Assembly: GCA_963807975.1 (NCBI GenBank) | Contig: CAWEDV010000001.1 | Location: 2,542,001 to 2,606,000 of the forward strand | Reading direction: 5' to 3' | Source: JAACFF01 sp963807975 | GTDB lineage: Bacteria; Chloroflexota; Anaerolineae; Promineifilales; Promineifilaceae | Length of the DNA: 64,000 nucleotides | Shown here: in pieces, positions 17,101 through 27,900 of the stretch | Layout: each line of letters begins with the position of its first letter | Position numbering within the stretch: position 1 is the first letter of the stretch | Translations under genes and position numbers: made by a program | The notes under the pieces: model-generated | Told to the model about the DNA's origin: nothing | Seen by the model: the letters and a program-made list of their open reading frames with translations, nothing else | Database searches by the model: none

Positions 17101-18542
17101 ATCCAACGAACAACTATGGCTCGCTAACCACGCTGCCGGTAAAAGAGTCATCCAACGACTACACCAGCTACCTGAAGTTCGACATCAGCGGGCTGAGCTG
17201 CGCGTTAGTAGAGAGCGCCACACTGCGTCTATACGTCAGTGATGCTGGGCCGGGAGGCGGGAGTGTGCATGGTGCAGGCAGCACCTGGACGGAGAACAAA
17301 ATCAACTGGACCAACGCGCCAGCCATTGATAGCAATATTGTAGCGACGATAGGCGTGGTCTCTGTCGGAGAGTGGGTCGAAGTTGACGTCACGCCGGCTG
17401 TCAGCAGCGACGGGTTGTTGACAATGGCCATAAAAGGAGCCAGCACCGACCTCGTCAGGTACCACAGTAAAGAAGGTGCAAACCCGCCGCAGTTAATCAT
17501 TGAGTACCAGCAGCAGGCGCCAGGGACACCGGCAGCTGGGTTTGCTTATGAACCAGCCAGCCCGGTTGTAGGCCAGGCTGTGCAGTTCACAGACCAGTCC
17601 AGTGGTTGTCCGACGAGTTGGACCTGGGACTTTGGAGACGGCAGCAGCTCTACAGAACAGCACCCCAGCCACACCTTCCAGACGGCTGGAGACTATACGG
17701 TCCAGTTGAATATCAGCAGCACCTCTGGCAGTGACCAACAAGTCCGCACGATCAGCATCACCGCAGCGCCGCCAAGCGAGATCCTCTATCTCAGTTCTTC
17801 CTCCAATGGCAACGCCGATGGCTTGCGCTTCAAGGATGAAGATATCTTGACTTACCATACCGGCTCAGGCAGCTGGTCGATGTATATAGACGGCTCCGAT
17901 ATTGGCCTTGGGGCGAGCAGCAGTCACGACGTCGATGCTATGCATCTGATGGAAGATGGCAGTCTGCTGCTGAGCATTGTTGGGGCGGCGACTTTACCGG
18001 ACGTGGGCAGGGTAGATGATTCAGACATCATACGCTTCATACCGACGTCGGTAGGCGACAATACAGTAGGCACCTTTGAGCTCTATTTCGACGGTTCTGA
18101 TGTCGAGCTAACAACCAACGGAGAGGACATCGTGGGCGTTTCGCTGCTGGATGACGGCCGTTTGCTTATCAGCACGATGGGCGGCTGGAGTGCTGGCGGC
18201 GTGAGTGGCGGGGATGAAGACCTATTGCAGTTCACCCCAAGCACCTTGGGAGCCGTGACGAGCGGAACGTGGTCGCTCTACTTCGATGGTTCAGACGTCG
18301 GTTTGACCACAGCCGCTGAAGACATATGGGGCGTCTCCGTTGACCAGGAGAGTGACGCTCTATACCTGACCACACAAAAGGCGTTCAACGTGAGTGGTGC
18401 GGCCGGTGATGGAGCAGACATCCTGCACTGCATACCTGCTTCCCTAGGCAGCAACACAAGCTGCACCTTCGATTTGCATTGGGATGGTTCTGTCAACGGC
18501 TTCGCCACAGAGTTGATGGACGCAGTTTTCATTGGCCGATGA
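14121..18542 (+). CDS. Large secreted beta-helix protein with two CBM96/DNRLRE-type domains, two PKD domains and C-terminal repeats
   Basis: A 1473-residue exported protein with a signal peptide at residues 1-25. Residues about 35-730 form a pectate-lyase-superfamily right-handed beta-helix: an opening typical of glycosyl hydrolase 55-like helices, then many N/D-rich turns. Next are a CBM96/DNRLRE-type beta-sandwich (about 733-887), a PKD domain (about 890-975), a second CBM96 (about 977-1130) and a second PKD (about 1131-1215). The C-terminal 250 residues repeat a unit with YFDGSDVGL followed by ED(I)xGVS and a Leu-rich strand. The architecture suggests binding or cutting of extracellular polysaccharide. 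I could not assign catalytic acids. The N-terminal half looks poorer in G on the coding strand than the rest, hinting at domain shuffling. Confidence 0.85.
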   Translation: MRILLTTLFSILAFFEILAPSAVHEVYFIPPPGVDTNDPLYKLGLLDVTKAPYLADSTGITDSTAQIQMALDDAFEYQLIPFLPPGQFLISDTLKVRQDRNAHRQHWYATHLTGSTAARERPQLILKQNSPGFNGSELKAVVLIYSVCNPGLDTCRDNNFTEELVTSASGFSQGISNIDIVVKPGNPQAVALDFGGAQYSVIRNIDIKLESGYAGIYRYPGVYSTMGNIQIEGGQIGIVGYRNQYGGFNNVRLYNQTEYALANALWASSYHGLHIKKDSAPIIKTQNGWHPGYGHISLVDAVIDIKNHTDIPLIDNADGTGLALQNVTINNAGTIVKNDGNNPDYQGLGAGWQHVDIYSVPDTQRHPGYTIVDSQNQDTAYGEPPTNASPPDTQQLLNMHSWRQAPSPDVLLQQSAQSGSGVCLADDSAQIDPTDDGDDAPGIQALIDQCQTILFSKGNYRLKSTLDLKADTHLIGVSNHISLLLQHPDWNPDTVTPLISTVDSASATTQLTDLNIGYYNSPDFPKLTAIVWRAGANSQVHNVKITRRLQPSISTENKAHIYITGNGGGHWSSIGSVNGNGTEADINKLNRGLLVEGTTQPLRFYNLNTEDNLAGVFHPVEGAQVEIRNSRNVAIFNMKAEDDNPLMINNSSNVFISGMMSNTRTLVYDSSDIRILGNAPKFCSELHESGGIVIRDNGQDVLNNIEQHCFPFSLFNGSLDASKLFPAGEFPTFNGGSVSVSPAADAYVRSNYPSDNYGSSSSIQIKEAGNDFYGYLKFDVPGVSGTVQKATLKLYVTNASPDGGSVYQVSDTSWTEGGINWNNAPLMNGQALDTTGAVPVGQWVEFEVTPAVTGSGPVSFGLKNLSSDFVHYSSKEGANAPELLIEYQSGPPPAPVAAFTASPESGSAPLQVQFSDQSTGLPATWLWDFGDTTSSSEQNPSHTYQTSGNYTVSLTVSNETGSDTMTKTGTITVTAPAPVLTFNPTADAAVFSRYPTNNYGSLTTLPVKESSNDYTSYLKFDISGLSCALVESATLRLYVSDAGPGGGSVHGAGSTWTENKINWTNAPAIDSNIVATIGVVSVGEWVEVDVTPAVSSDGLLTMAIKGASTDLVRYHSKEGANPPQLIIEYQQQAPGTPAAGFAYEPASPVVGQAVQFTDQSSGCPTSWTWDFGDGSSSTEQHPSHTFQTAGDYTVQLNISSTSGSDQQVRTISITAAPPSEILYLSSSSNGNADGLRFKDEDILTYHTGSGSWSMYIDGSDIGLGASSSHDVDAMHLMEDGSLLLSIVGAATLPDVGRVDDSDIIRFIPTSVGDNTVGTFELYFDGSDVELTTNGEDIVGVSLLDDGRLLISTMGGWSAGGVSGGDEDLLQFTPSTLGAVTSGTWSLYFDGSDVGLTTAAEDIWGVSVDQESDALYLTTQKAFNVSGAAGDGADILHCIPASLGSNTSCTFDLHWDGSVNGFATELMDAVFIGR

Positions 18543-18595
18543 GCGCCCTTTAATTCGCACAAACAGACCAACCAGCATCCCTTGAGGACGTAACA

Positions 18596-19129
18596 TTAGG
18601 CGCTGAATTTCTTCTCCCCGGCGCGTATCGGTACCGCGAGCCAATTCTCGCTGGGTGGGAGGGGGCAGCTGTAACCCATGTTGTAGGCACAGTAGGGGTT
18701 ATAGGCGTAGTTGAAATCGACTTCGATATAACTATTGGGCAAGAGCTGCAGGCTGGAGCGGTGGTTGTCCATGTAGCGACCAGCGCCGTAGGTTTCGGCG
18801 CCGTTGCTGGTGTCCTTGAAGGGCATAAAGAGTTCGTGGCCGTGGGGGTCGCTGTAGATGGTCAGGGTAGCCTGTTGGTCATCAACGCTGAAGCTAAATT
18901 GGCCCCAGCGGCGGTACGTGCGGATCTCGCCGGTGTTGGTGCTCATTTGGATCAGGGGTTCGTCGGCTGAGAGCAGCTTCACTTCAGCCTCCACGATTAG
19001 GTCCTCATTCTCATCGTAGTATTGGATCCCCGAAAATTCTTGACGCTGCTGCCAATCGAGAGGGGATTGGGGATGGTGCTCAAAGAAGTCATCAACCTGG
19101 GCGCGAAAATCTGCTAATTGTGCGTTCAT
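18596..19129 (-). CDS. DUF1684 domain protein
   Basis: A 177-residue soluble protein matching the DUF1684 pattern: FMPFKDTSNGAETYGAGRY, then VDFNYAYNPYCAYN and CPLPPSENWLAVPIRAGEK near the C-terminus. The conserved Cys residues in NPYCAYN and SCPLPP are kept. The function of the family is not established. No signal peptide or membrane segment is present. It is convergent with the large secreted protein upstream and lies 114 bases beyond the DsbA-like gene on the same strand. Confidence 0.88.
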   Translation of the reverse strand: MNAQLADFRAQVDDFFEHHPQSPLDWQQRQEFSGIQYYDENEDLIVEAEVKLLSADEPLIQMSTNTGEIRTYRRWGQFSFSVDDQQATLTIYSDPHGHELFMPFKDTSNGAETYGAGRYMDNHRSSLQLLPNSYIEVDFNYAYNPYCAYNMGYSCPLPPSENWLAVPIRAGEKKFSA

Positions 19130-19140
19130 AGTTTTTCCTT

Positions 19141-19195
19141 TGTCAATAGTCTAGTAGTCCTTAGTCTTGAAGCCTTTAGTCTTATAGTCAGGTAG
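19141..19195. repeat. Degenerate short repeats (TAGTC-type) in a spacer
   Basis: The spacer contains six imperfect copies of a (T)TAGTC/ATAGTC word within about 55 bases. Similar degenerate runs with other words occur in spacers near 21640-21715, 34500-34625 and 36700-36830. Confidence 0.5.
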
Positions 19196-19243
19196 ACGCG
19201 CAGTGATTTCCGTGTGCTTTCTTTGCTGTCCAATAAGCGTGGA

Positions 19244-19933
19244 TTAGCTGCCTAGGATTTCCTGGATAGTGGCGGACATGGATTGATAGCTAGGAAATGC
19301 TTGCTGGCCATTAATTAGAAAGGTAGGGGTGCCGCGGGCGCCGGCCTCCTGGGCGGCGCGCAGATCGTATTGGACCAGTTCTTGAAAACGGCCGGAATCA
19401 AGGCAATCATTGAAAACAGACTGGTCAAGTTCCAGGGCGAAAGCGTAGCTGTTTAAATCGCTGCGGCTGAGCGCGCCTTCGGTTGTTTGTTCATAGACAT
19501 AGTCATGAAACTGCCAGAATGCCCCCTGTTCGGCGGCACATTGGGCGGCCTCAGCGGCCAGGGGAGATTGGCGCGTGATAACGGGAAAGTGACGAAATTC
19601 GATGCTGATTTGATCGCCAAAATCAGCGATGAGCTGCTCCTTGATCCCGGCATTGTGCCAGGATCGGCAGGCATGGCAGCCGAAGTCACCGAACTCAACG
19701 ATTTGCACGGGTGCATCTGCGGTCCCAATACGATTGGGCTGAACAAGGGCCGCAGCCTCAGGCACAGCATCTAGGCTGGCACTGCGCCAGATGATTATAG
19801 CGATGCCGCCAAGGATAATGATCCCCACGAAACCAAGGATACGAATCCTCTGCAGGCGCTTGGCTTGATTTTGGGCTTCTACTCTTTGCTGCTTCTTGCT
19901 GCTGCGTTTTGCTTCTGTCTGTTTCTTTACCAT
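19244..19933 (-). CDS. Membrane-anchored DsbA-like thiol-disulfide oxidoreductase
   Basis: A 229-residue protein with a basic, Gln-rich cytoplasmic N-terminus, one membrane helix (about residues 31-49) and an extracytoplasmic DsbA/thioredoxin_4 domain. The redox motif is CHAC (Cys86, Cys89) in FGDFGCHACR, and the cis-proline loop is GTPTFLING. Proteins of this layout (BdbD-like) oxidise or repair disulfides in exported proteins. The best Shine-Dalgarno sequence (AGGAGG) lies about 15 bases before the ATG, a long spacing. Many secreted neighbours contain Cys and could be clients. No DsbB/VKOR partner is present nearby. Confidence 0.9.
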   Translation of the reverse strand: MVKKQTEAKRSSKKQQRVEAQNQAKRLQRIRILGFVGIIILGGIAIIIWRSASLDAVPEAAALVQPNRIGTADAPVQIVEFGDFGCHACRSWHNAGIKEQLIADFGDQISIEFRHFPVITRQSPLAAEAAQCAAEQGAFWQFHDYVYEQTTEGALSRSDLNSYAFALELDQSVFNDCLDSGRFQELVQYDLRAAQEAGARGTPTFLINGQQAFPSYQSMSATIQEILGS

Positions 19934-20139
19934 AGAGTGGTGCTGGATCCTCCTACTAATTGAGCCAACTGATGCGTCTATCTAGTAGTGACATGAGGTA
20001 GTATGAGAACACGCTCAGTTTGTTCTTCATTATGACGACGGAAGATGCTTGGTTCTTACGAATCTAGACCTTGATGAGGTCAGTCAAAGGGCGCAAGCGC
20101 GCTGGGAAGAAAGGAGATGATACATAGAGGAGAAAGCAA

Positions 20140-20165
20140 AAAGGACATCCGGCTGGATGTCCTTT
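20140..20165 (-). terminator. Rho-independent terminator of the tRNA-Ser transcript
   Basis: AAAGGACATCC and GGATGTCCTTT form a perfect 11-base stem with a 4-base loop directly past the 3' end of the tRNA on the minus strand, followed there by a U-rich stretch. Confidence 0.85.
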
Positions 20166-20167
20166 AT

Positions 20168-20258
<91 letters not shown>

Positions 20259-20308
20259 AGATCAACAGCTAATAAAAAACGAAAAACAGTCAACGAAAAC
20301 AAAGAACG

Positions 20309-20776
20309 TCAGCTGTTTCGCGTTTGCCTCAAGGAACGGAAGAATTGCTGTAGGAGCTCGGATGCTTCGGCAGCGAGGACGCCGCGCTCTACTTCAACCT
20401 GGTGGTTGAAGGCAGGTTCGCCCAGTACATCAATAATCGTTCCATCCGCCCCAAATCGTGTGTCTGGCGCCCCGTAAACGAGGCGTTCTAAACGGGCCTG
20501 AATCATAGCGCCAGCACACATGGGGCAAGGCTCAAGCGTACAGTATAGCGTAACTCCAATGAGCCGCCAATTGTCCAAATAGGCGGCGGCGCGGCTTATG
20601 GCGAGCATCTCCGCATGGGCTGATGGGTCCTGATCGCTTTCCTTGCGGTTGAAGCCGGTGCCGATGATCATGCCCTGGCGCACGGCCACGGCACCGACGG
20701 GAACTTCGCCTAATTGAGCGGCGCGTTCAGCTTGTTCAAGAGCCAAACGCATCCATTTTTCGTCACTGTTTAGCAC
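20309..20776 (-). CDS. tadA: tRNA-specific adenosine deaminase TadA
   Basis: A 155-residue deaminase of the family that converts A34 to inosine in the tRNA-Arg(ACG) anticodon. The zinc site is HAE (His54, Glu56) and PCPMC (Cys84, Cys87), with the usual TLYCTLEPCPMCAGA context and a FGADGTI segment after it. Length is normal. The start is a GTG at 20776; the first ATG at 20752 would remove the helix before WMRLALEQA that family members keep. It sits beside a tRNA gene, though the two are probably separate transcripts. Confidence 0.95.
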   Translation of the reverse strand: MLNSDEKWMRLALEQAERAAQLGEVPVGAVAVRQGMIIGTGFNRKESDQDPSAHAEMLAISRAAAYLDNWRLIGVTLYCTLEPCPMCAGAMIQARLERLVYGAPDTRFGADGTIIDVLGEPAFNHQVEVERGVLAAEASELLQQFFRSLRQTRNS

Positions 20777-20844
20777 GCTGTCTCTTTTGCCACAACGGCT
20801 GCTCGCATCCTAAGATACGAACTCATCATCAACAAAGTTTTGAA

Positions 20845-21567
20845 CTAACTGCGGCGTCCCAGGAGACGCAGCAGGAAGAGGAAGAGGTTGATGAAATCAA
20901 GGTAAAGTTTCAAAGCGCCGATGATGCTCAGCTTGGAGATGACCACATCTATCTCGCCCTGAGCGGCAGCGGCGTAGGTCATCTGCTTGATGTATTTGGT
21001 ATCGAAGACGATCAGGCCCATGAAGATGAGCACGCCGGCGTAGGTGATGATCAGGTCCAAGGTGCTGCTCCTGAGAAACATGTTCACCAGAGTAGCGATG
21101 ATGATGCCAATCAGACCAAAGAGCAAGATGGGGCCCCAACGGGTTAGATCTTGTTTGGTCGTGATACCCACGATGGAGAGGAGGACAAAGACCACGGCTG
21201 TCACCCCAAAGGCCATGGTGATCGTGCCAATATCATAGATCCAAAAGATGGAAGAGAGGGTAACGCCCATCAATCCGGCATAGAGGAAAAAGAGAGCAGT
21301 GGCCGCAGTGGGAGAAAGGCGATTGATGGCCCCGACAAGGGCAATGACCAGGGCGATCTGGGCCACAAAGAGGCCCATCAAGGCCAATGGCCGGGTGAAG
21401 AAGAAACTCATGATCGCTTCGCTGCTGAGCACCCATAGGGAGACGGCTGTAGTCAGTGCCAGACCCAGAGTCATCCAGAGATAGACGCGGGACATAACGG
21501 CAACAAAGGCCGTTGAGAGTTTCTCTTCCGATACGGGAAGCAGATGGTGTTGGGTATCTAGAGACAT
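20845..21567 (-). CDS. Bax inhibitor-1 / YccA family membrane protein
   Basis: A 240-residue protein with seven hydrophobic segments and the Bax-inhibitor-1 family pattern: VYLWMTLGLALTTAVSLWVLS at the N-terminus, GLMGVTLSSIFWIYD in the middle, and DTKYIKQMTY followed by ALKLYLDFINLFLFLLRLLG at the end. Bacterial members such as YccA and YetJ are associated with FtsH control or calcium leak; ftsH is encoded 31 kb away in this window. It is on the minus strand, 68 bases before tadA, and may be co-transcribed with it. Confidence 0.93.
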   Translation of the reverse strand: MSLDTQHHLLPVSEEKLSTAFVAVMSRVYLWMTLGLALTTAVSLWVLSSEAIMSFFFTRPLALMGLFVAQIALVIALVGAINRLSPTAATALFFLYAGLMGVTLSSIFWIYDIGTITMAFGVTAVVFVLLSIVGITTKQDLTRWGPILLFGLIGIIIATLVNMFLRSSTLDLIITYAGVLIFMGLIVFDTKYIKQMTYAAAAQGEIDVVISKLSIIGALKLYLDFINLFLFLLRLLGRRS

Positions 21568-21948
21568 TTTACCTCCGGGGATGTGTGCATAATTTTTTGT
21601 CTATTGGTATTGTAACATAGAGGGGAGAACAACTAACCAATAACAAAAAACAGCTAACAATTAACCGCGTGAGCAGTAATCAGTATGCGGTGATCCGTGG
21701 GCAGTCAGTCTCTGTTTACTGCGCTCATATGGGGGATTGGCAGGGCTAGAGTGGAACTTTGGAAGGATGGTTGGCGTCTATTGAATTAGTCGGCTGGGGC
21801 GGTTGGTTGGCTGTGGCCGCACCACCTTTTATAGACAATTCCCATATTCGGATTTTTTGAGCTTGTATTTGATTATAGGGAACTGTATAGTGATGATAGG
21901 ACAGTATAATTTGGTCCTGGTGTACCAGATCCTAAGGAGCATTAAATC
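21568..21948. other. 381-bp divergent spacer with possible -10 element and degenerate repeats
   Basis: TATAAT at 21905-21910 lies 39 bases before the macroglobulin-like gene and may be its -10 box, but no good -35 lies 16-18 bases upstream. An imperfect palindrome CTGGT-GT-ACCAG follows at 21916-21927. The stretch 21640-21715 is made of degenerate AAC/CAGT words like those in other spacers. No gene seen. Confidence 0.4.
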
Positions 21949-24900
21949 ATGCGCAAAGCGGTTCTATTCCGATTTTTCATTCTTGTAGTTTTGTTGGCGG
22001 GTATTATGATTTCCTGCCGGCGTGAGGAAGAGGTGACGCCGACCCCCACGCCTGCGGCAGCACCCACAGAGGACGCAGCCGAAGATGGTGAGCCCGCGGC
22101 CAAAGTGACAGCGACAGAAGCGCCGCAGCCAACGGCCACGCCGGAGCAGGCGGCAAGCATTTCGTCGGAAGACATCGATTGGCCGCCACAAGTGCTGGCC
22201 AGCGATCCCTTTCCTGGTGAAGAGATGCCCCTGGACAGCACTATTGCTGTCCGCTTCGACCAGGCCATGGACCAGGATTCAGTGGAAGCGGCCTGGGCGA
22301 TAGAGCCGGTGGTTGAGGGCGCTTTTGAATGGCCGCGAGAGGACATGGTCCTCTTCCAGCCTGCGGATGATCTAAAACAGGCGCAGCAGTACCGGCTGCT
22401 TCTGGATAAAAGTGCCACTTCCCAAAATGGGATGGCGATGAAACAGTCCGTGGAATTGGCCCTGCAGACGATTGGCGATCTGCAGGTGAGCCAGGTTCTG
22501 CCCGCTGATGGCACGAAGGATGTGCAGGCGGATGGGGCGATCACGGTTGTCTTTAACCGGCCTGTGGTTCCTTTGGTGAGCAGTGATCAGCAAGGCACGC
22601 TTCCGCAGCCGTTAATCATCGAACCAGAGGTGGCGGGAGAAGGGCGCTGGGTGAGCACCAGCATTTACCGCTTTGAGCCGGGTGAAGCTGGTTTCGCCGG
22701 GGCCACGACCTACCGCGTCACCGTCGACGAGGGTCTGACGGATTTGAGTGGGGCAGCGCTGCCCGCGCCCGTTAGCTGGCAGTTCAGTACCGAAAATCCA
22801 GAGGTGATCATGGTTCAACCAGCCAACGGCTCGACGCTGGTGCCGCCGTCGCGGCCGATTTCGATCACCTTCAATATGCCCATGGATCAAGGCTCGACAG
22901 AAGCGGCCGTTTCTCTACAGCCGCCGGCCGCACTGAGCTATGAATGGCAGGAGAATGACCAGCTCTTGGTGCTGCAGCCGGATGACGTGCTGGCCCTGGA
23001 GACGGAATACCAGCTTTCTATTGGGCAGACAGCGACAACCGCGAACGGCCAGGCCGGATTGGGCAAAGCGCTGGATACGAGCTTCATGACCGTGCCTTTC
23101 CCCTCTGTTGATCAAACCCGGCCGGAAAACGGGGCCGTGGCTGATTCCTGGCAGCGGGGTGTATCGATCGAGTTTGCGTCACCGATGGACATGGAGACCT
23201 TGGAAGATCGCATTGTGATCGATCCAGCCCCGGAACGGGTGCGCTACAACTACAATGAATGGATCGACGAGATTAACCCGAGCCACTCAAGTTTCGATCT
23301 TTATCTGGATTTCAATCTCGATCAGAATACGGAGTACACCATTACCATCCCCGCAGATGCGGCTGATCCATATGGGAATACACTGGGTGCAGATTACACC
23401 TTCAGCTTCAGCATGCCGGGGTATACGCCAGTGGCATCCTTCAACCTTCCGGTGCCCCTGAGCCAGATTAGCACCAGTTTTCCCAGCGATATAGAGGTTA
23501 TTCATCGTAATGTATCGGAATTGGAGGTAACCCTTTATGATGTAGGCCTGCCGGTGGAGCAGCTGGGGCAGCCCTATGGATGGGAAGATGTACCGCTGCC
23601 GCCGCCGCTGGAAACGTGGACGATCCCCGTCACCACGGCGCAGGATGAGGTTGGGGTGACCACCGTTCCCCTGGCCAATGGTGATGTGCTGCCCACAGGC
23701 GTATATTACGTAACGCTGACGGCGCCGGAAATGGCGAACGAGAGCCGTTACTGGCAGAACCAACTGCATACCCTCGTTGTGGCGGACAGCAACATTGTTG
23801 TAAAAGAGATGCCGGATGAGGTTCATGTGTGGGTTACGGATTTGGAAAGTGGGCAGCCGGCCGGCGGCCTCGAGCTAACCCTTTATGACCGGCTGGGGCA
23901 AGAACAGGGCACGACCGTTTCTGACAGCAGCGGCTTCGCTCGCTTTGACTACGCCTCTCCCGAGGGATACCTCGATGGCGTGCTCGTGACCGCCAATAAT
24001 CCCGGAGAAGCAGGATTTAGCGTCGCCTCCAGCAACTGGATGGGCGATATCAGCCCCTGGCGTTTGGGTCTCGACTTTGGCTACTCAAACCCGGCGGCGC
24101 TGTTCAGCTATCTGTACACCGACCGGCCCATCTACCGGCCAGGAGATACGGTTTATTTCAAAGGAATTGTGCGCGAGAAAAATTTCGGCCGCTACCCCCT
24201 GCCGGAGGAACAGACCCTTGAGCTTTCGCTCATCCCCAATTTCTATCTAGAAGAGGGAGGATTGGAAGATACGATCCTCGTCGAGGTCAATGCGGAGGGC
24301 ATTTTCAGCGGTGAGTACCAACTGCCGGATGAAATGCAGTTGGGTACCTACAACTTCTATGTGCAGGATGAAGAGGTGGAACTGTCGCGCAACTTCACTG
24401 TCGCGGAATATCGCAAGCCTGAGTTTCAGGTGACGTTGACGCCAGATAAGGATGAGGCCCTGCGCGGAGAAGCGGCCGACACGCTGCTGGAGGCGACCTA
24501 TTTCTTTGGCGGTTCGGCGGCTGATCTACCAGTCAATTGGTCAATCTATGAGGAAGCCGCCTATCCCGATGTGTCTGAACCAGGGTACTCCTTCTCTGAC
24601 CAGGCTGATTACTACTACTCAGGTCCTGGCATATTTGGTGGCCTTGGCGGCAGTATCTACGGTACCTACTTGGTCGGTGACGCCGGAACGACAGATGAAA
24701 ATGGGCAGCTAACCATCCCGCTGCCCGCCGATCTGCTGGCGGACGTGGAGGAAGGCAGCCGCCGGGTCACAGTGGAGGCTACGGTCAACGATATCACCAA
24801 TTTCCCGGTCAGCGCCTTCAGCAAGGTCATATTCCACAGCGCGGATGGGTATGTCGGCGTGCGGCCGACCGATTTCATGCCTCTGGCGGGAACGGAGGCA

Positions 24901-27900
24901 GGTGTGGATCTGCTGACGGTCGATTGGTCCGGGGAAAGCGTGGCCAATCAGGATGTAGGGGTGGTCTTCTACCAGCGTGAATGGGAGCGGCAGCGCACCG
25001 CCGATTTCGGCATCTACTTCACCGAATGGGATGCGATCGATACAGAAGTCGGACGCAGCTCTCTGACCACCGATGATCAAGGAAAGGGGACGGTGAGCTT
25101 TGTGCCTGAAGGGGGCGGAACGTACCTGGTGGTGGCCACGCTGACCGATAGTGGTGGACGCCGGCAGACAAGCAGCACGACGCTGTGGGTTCTAGACCCC
25201 AACTATGCCGGCTGGCGTACAGATCCAAAGCAGCGCACGATGGACCTGGTGCCGGATAAGAGTGAATACCGCGCTGGTGAGACGGCGCGCATCTTGGTGC
25301 AGTCTCCCTTTGCAGAACCGGTGCAGGCTTGGCTGACGATTGAACGAGGCAACCTCTTGGAACAGCGCGTGATCACGCTGGAGGGTGGAAGCGCCGTGGT
25401 TGACCTGCCCATTACGGCCGAATATGCGCCCAATGTGTTTGTCTCGGTGATGGCCGTCAAGCCAGTCACCCGTGATGATGATCAAAACCCATATGCGGAT
25501 ATCCGCCTGGGAATCACAGAACTGCTGGTGGCTCCCGACCAATTTGCCTTGGACATCAGCCTGACGCCGCAGGTGGATCTGCTGATGCCTGGAGAGACGG
25601 CCGTTTATGACATCTTGATCAAAGACAGCAGCGGCAGTCCGGTGGCGGCAGATTTCTCGCTGGCCCTGGTTGACCTGGCCGTGCTGACATTGAAGGATGA
25701 CAATGCTCCGCCCATACTAGAGGCCTTCTACAGCCCGCAGCCGTATCGCAGCCAGGTTGGCAGCGGCCTATTCGTTTCAGGTGAAGGATTGGAGCCGGAA
25801 ATCCCGCTGGAGGGAGGCGGACTTGGTGGCGGTGGCGGCGGGGAGGCCATGGCTGAAGAATCCGCGAAACTCGAAACCGATGAAGACGAGGCGCGCAGCG
25901 AATTCCCGGATACGGCCTTTTGGGAAGCCACTGTCCAAACAGGCAGCGATGGCCGGGCGGAAATTGAAATTCCACTGCCAGACAGCGTCACGACCTGGCG
26001 CTTGAGCAGCAAGGCGGTGACCAGCGATACGAAGGTTGGCCAAGATGAGGTCGACGTCGTCGTCACCCTGCCGCTCTTGATCCGGCCTGTAACGCCCCGC
26101 TTCTTCACCGCTGGTGACGTGGTGCAGTTGGGCGCGGCGGTGAACAACAACAGCGGCGAGGCCCTGGAGGCCACGGTCAGTCTGGAAGCGAACGGTGTGA
26201 CCCTGAACGGCGCAGCGGAACAAGAGATCAGTTTGCAGCCTGGCGGCAGCGAACTGGTTCGTTGGGAAGTGCTGGTTGAGGATGTGCCTTTTGCCGACCT
26301 GACCTTCCGTGTGCAGGGAGGCGAGTATAAAGATGCTTCCAAACCGACTTTTGGTGAAGGGCCCAGCAATCTCATTCCAATCTATCGCTACAATGCCCAG
26401 GACTTTGTGGGCACGGCGGGCGAGATAGATGAAGCGGGACGGCGCGTGGAAGCGGTGCTGCTGCCGCCGAATGGGGATCCAGAGCGCGGATCGTTGAATA
26501 TGCAGCTCAGCCCCTCGCTGGCTGCCGCTGTCGTTGATGCCTTACAGGCGATTGAGGCCGGAAAGTACGATCCCGCCTGCGCTCATGCGATCACGGACCG
26601 GCTGCTGCCCAATGTGGCCACAGACCAGGCGGTCAAAGATCTGGACCTGGACAATGACGAATTGGCTGATACGCTGGCAAGCATCATCCCGGACGACATC
26701 GCGCGGCTGGAGAACTTGGAGAAGCGCGGAGGCGGTTGGGGCTGGTGTTACAGCGAGGAGAGCGATCCCTGGCTGTCGGCTTATGCCTTGTTGGCTTTGG
26801 CCAAGGCGGAAGACAATGGGTACGAGGTCAGCGCCCTGACCCTTAATCGCGCCCAAAACTATGTGAGCGACCAGCTTTACCGGATAAATGAAATAGTCTC
26901 CCCGGCGGAGGCCAACCGGCACGCTTTCTTCCTCTATGTTCTGGCTGAGTCGGGAAAAAGCGTGAGTGATGCCGTGGATACGCTCTATGAGGAGCATCGC
27001 GGGCTGCTCGATCCTTATGCCAAGGCGCTGCTGATTCTCGCTTACGAGGCCAACGGCGTGCACGGGGAAGAGCAGCAGGCGCTCTTGGGTAATCTGAACG
27101 ATGAAGTGGTGCTCAGTGCAACGGGCGCCCATTGGGAAGATGCTGAGCAGGATTTCTTCAACTTGAACAGCGATATTCGCGGCACGGCGATGGTGATTGA
27201 TGCCCTGGCAAACGTGGAGCCGCAGAATGCTTTGCTGCCGCCGGCAGTGCGCTGGCTGATGGTGGGACGCACGGCTCAGATCTGGTCGACGAACCATGAA
27301 ACGGCGTGGAGTATTTTCGCCCTGGTTGATTGGATGCGCGTCAGCGGTGAGCTGGAGGCGGATTATGAGTACCAGACCGCGGTGAATGGTGAACTGGTCG
27401 CCGATGGCGCTTTCAACGAACAGAATATCATGGAGAGTGAAACGGTGTCCGTTCCGGTAAGCAGCCTGCTGGCCGAGGAAACGAATTTCGTCGATATTCA
27501 GCGCGGCGATGGGGACGGCCGTCTCTACTACACCATGCATCTGAACAGCTTCATCAATGCGGATGCGGTGCAGGCCACCAGCCGTGGTGTGACGGTGGCC
27601 AGGACCTATTATGATGCGGCCTGTGACCCTGAAGTGGAAAGCTGCGAAGCGATCGACCAGATCGAGGCGGGGCAGCAGGTACGCGTGGAGCTGACCATCG
27701 TGGCGCCCAACGATCTCTTGTACGCCGTGATCGAAGATCCGATCCCTGCCGGCGCGGAAGGGATTGATCCTGGGCTTGACACCAGCGCTTCTGGCTTTGA
27801 AAGCGGCCTGCAGCGTACGGATGAGGAGTTCCGCTACGGGTACTGGGGCTGGTGGATATTCAACCGCGTTGAATACCGGGATGAAAAGGTGGTTTTCCAG

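Noticed and set aside
26542..27540. 332-codon minus-strand open frame inside the macroglobulin-like gene
   Set aside because: It lies antisense to a well-supported helical domain; GC-rich codons leave the opposite frame open by chance.
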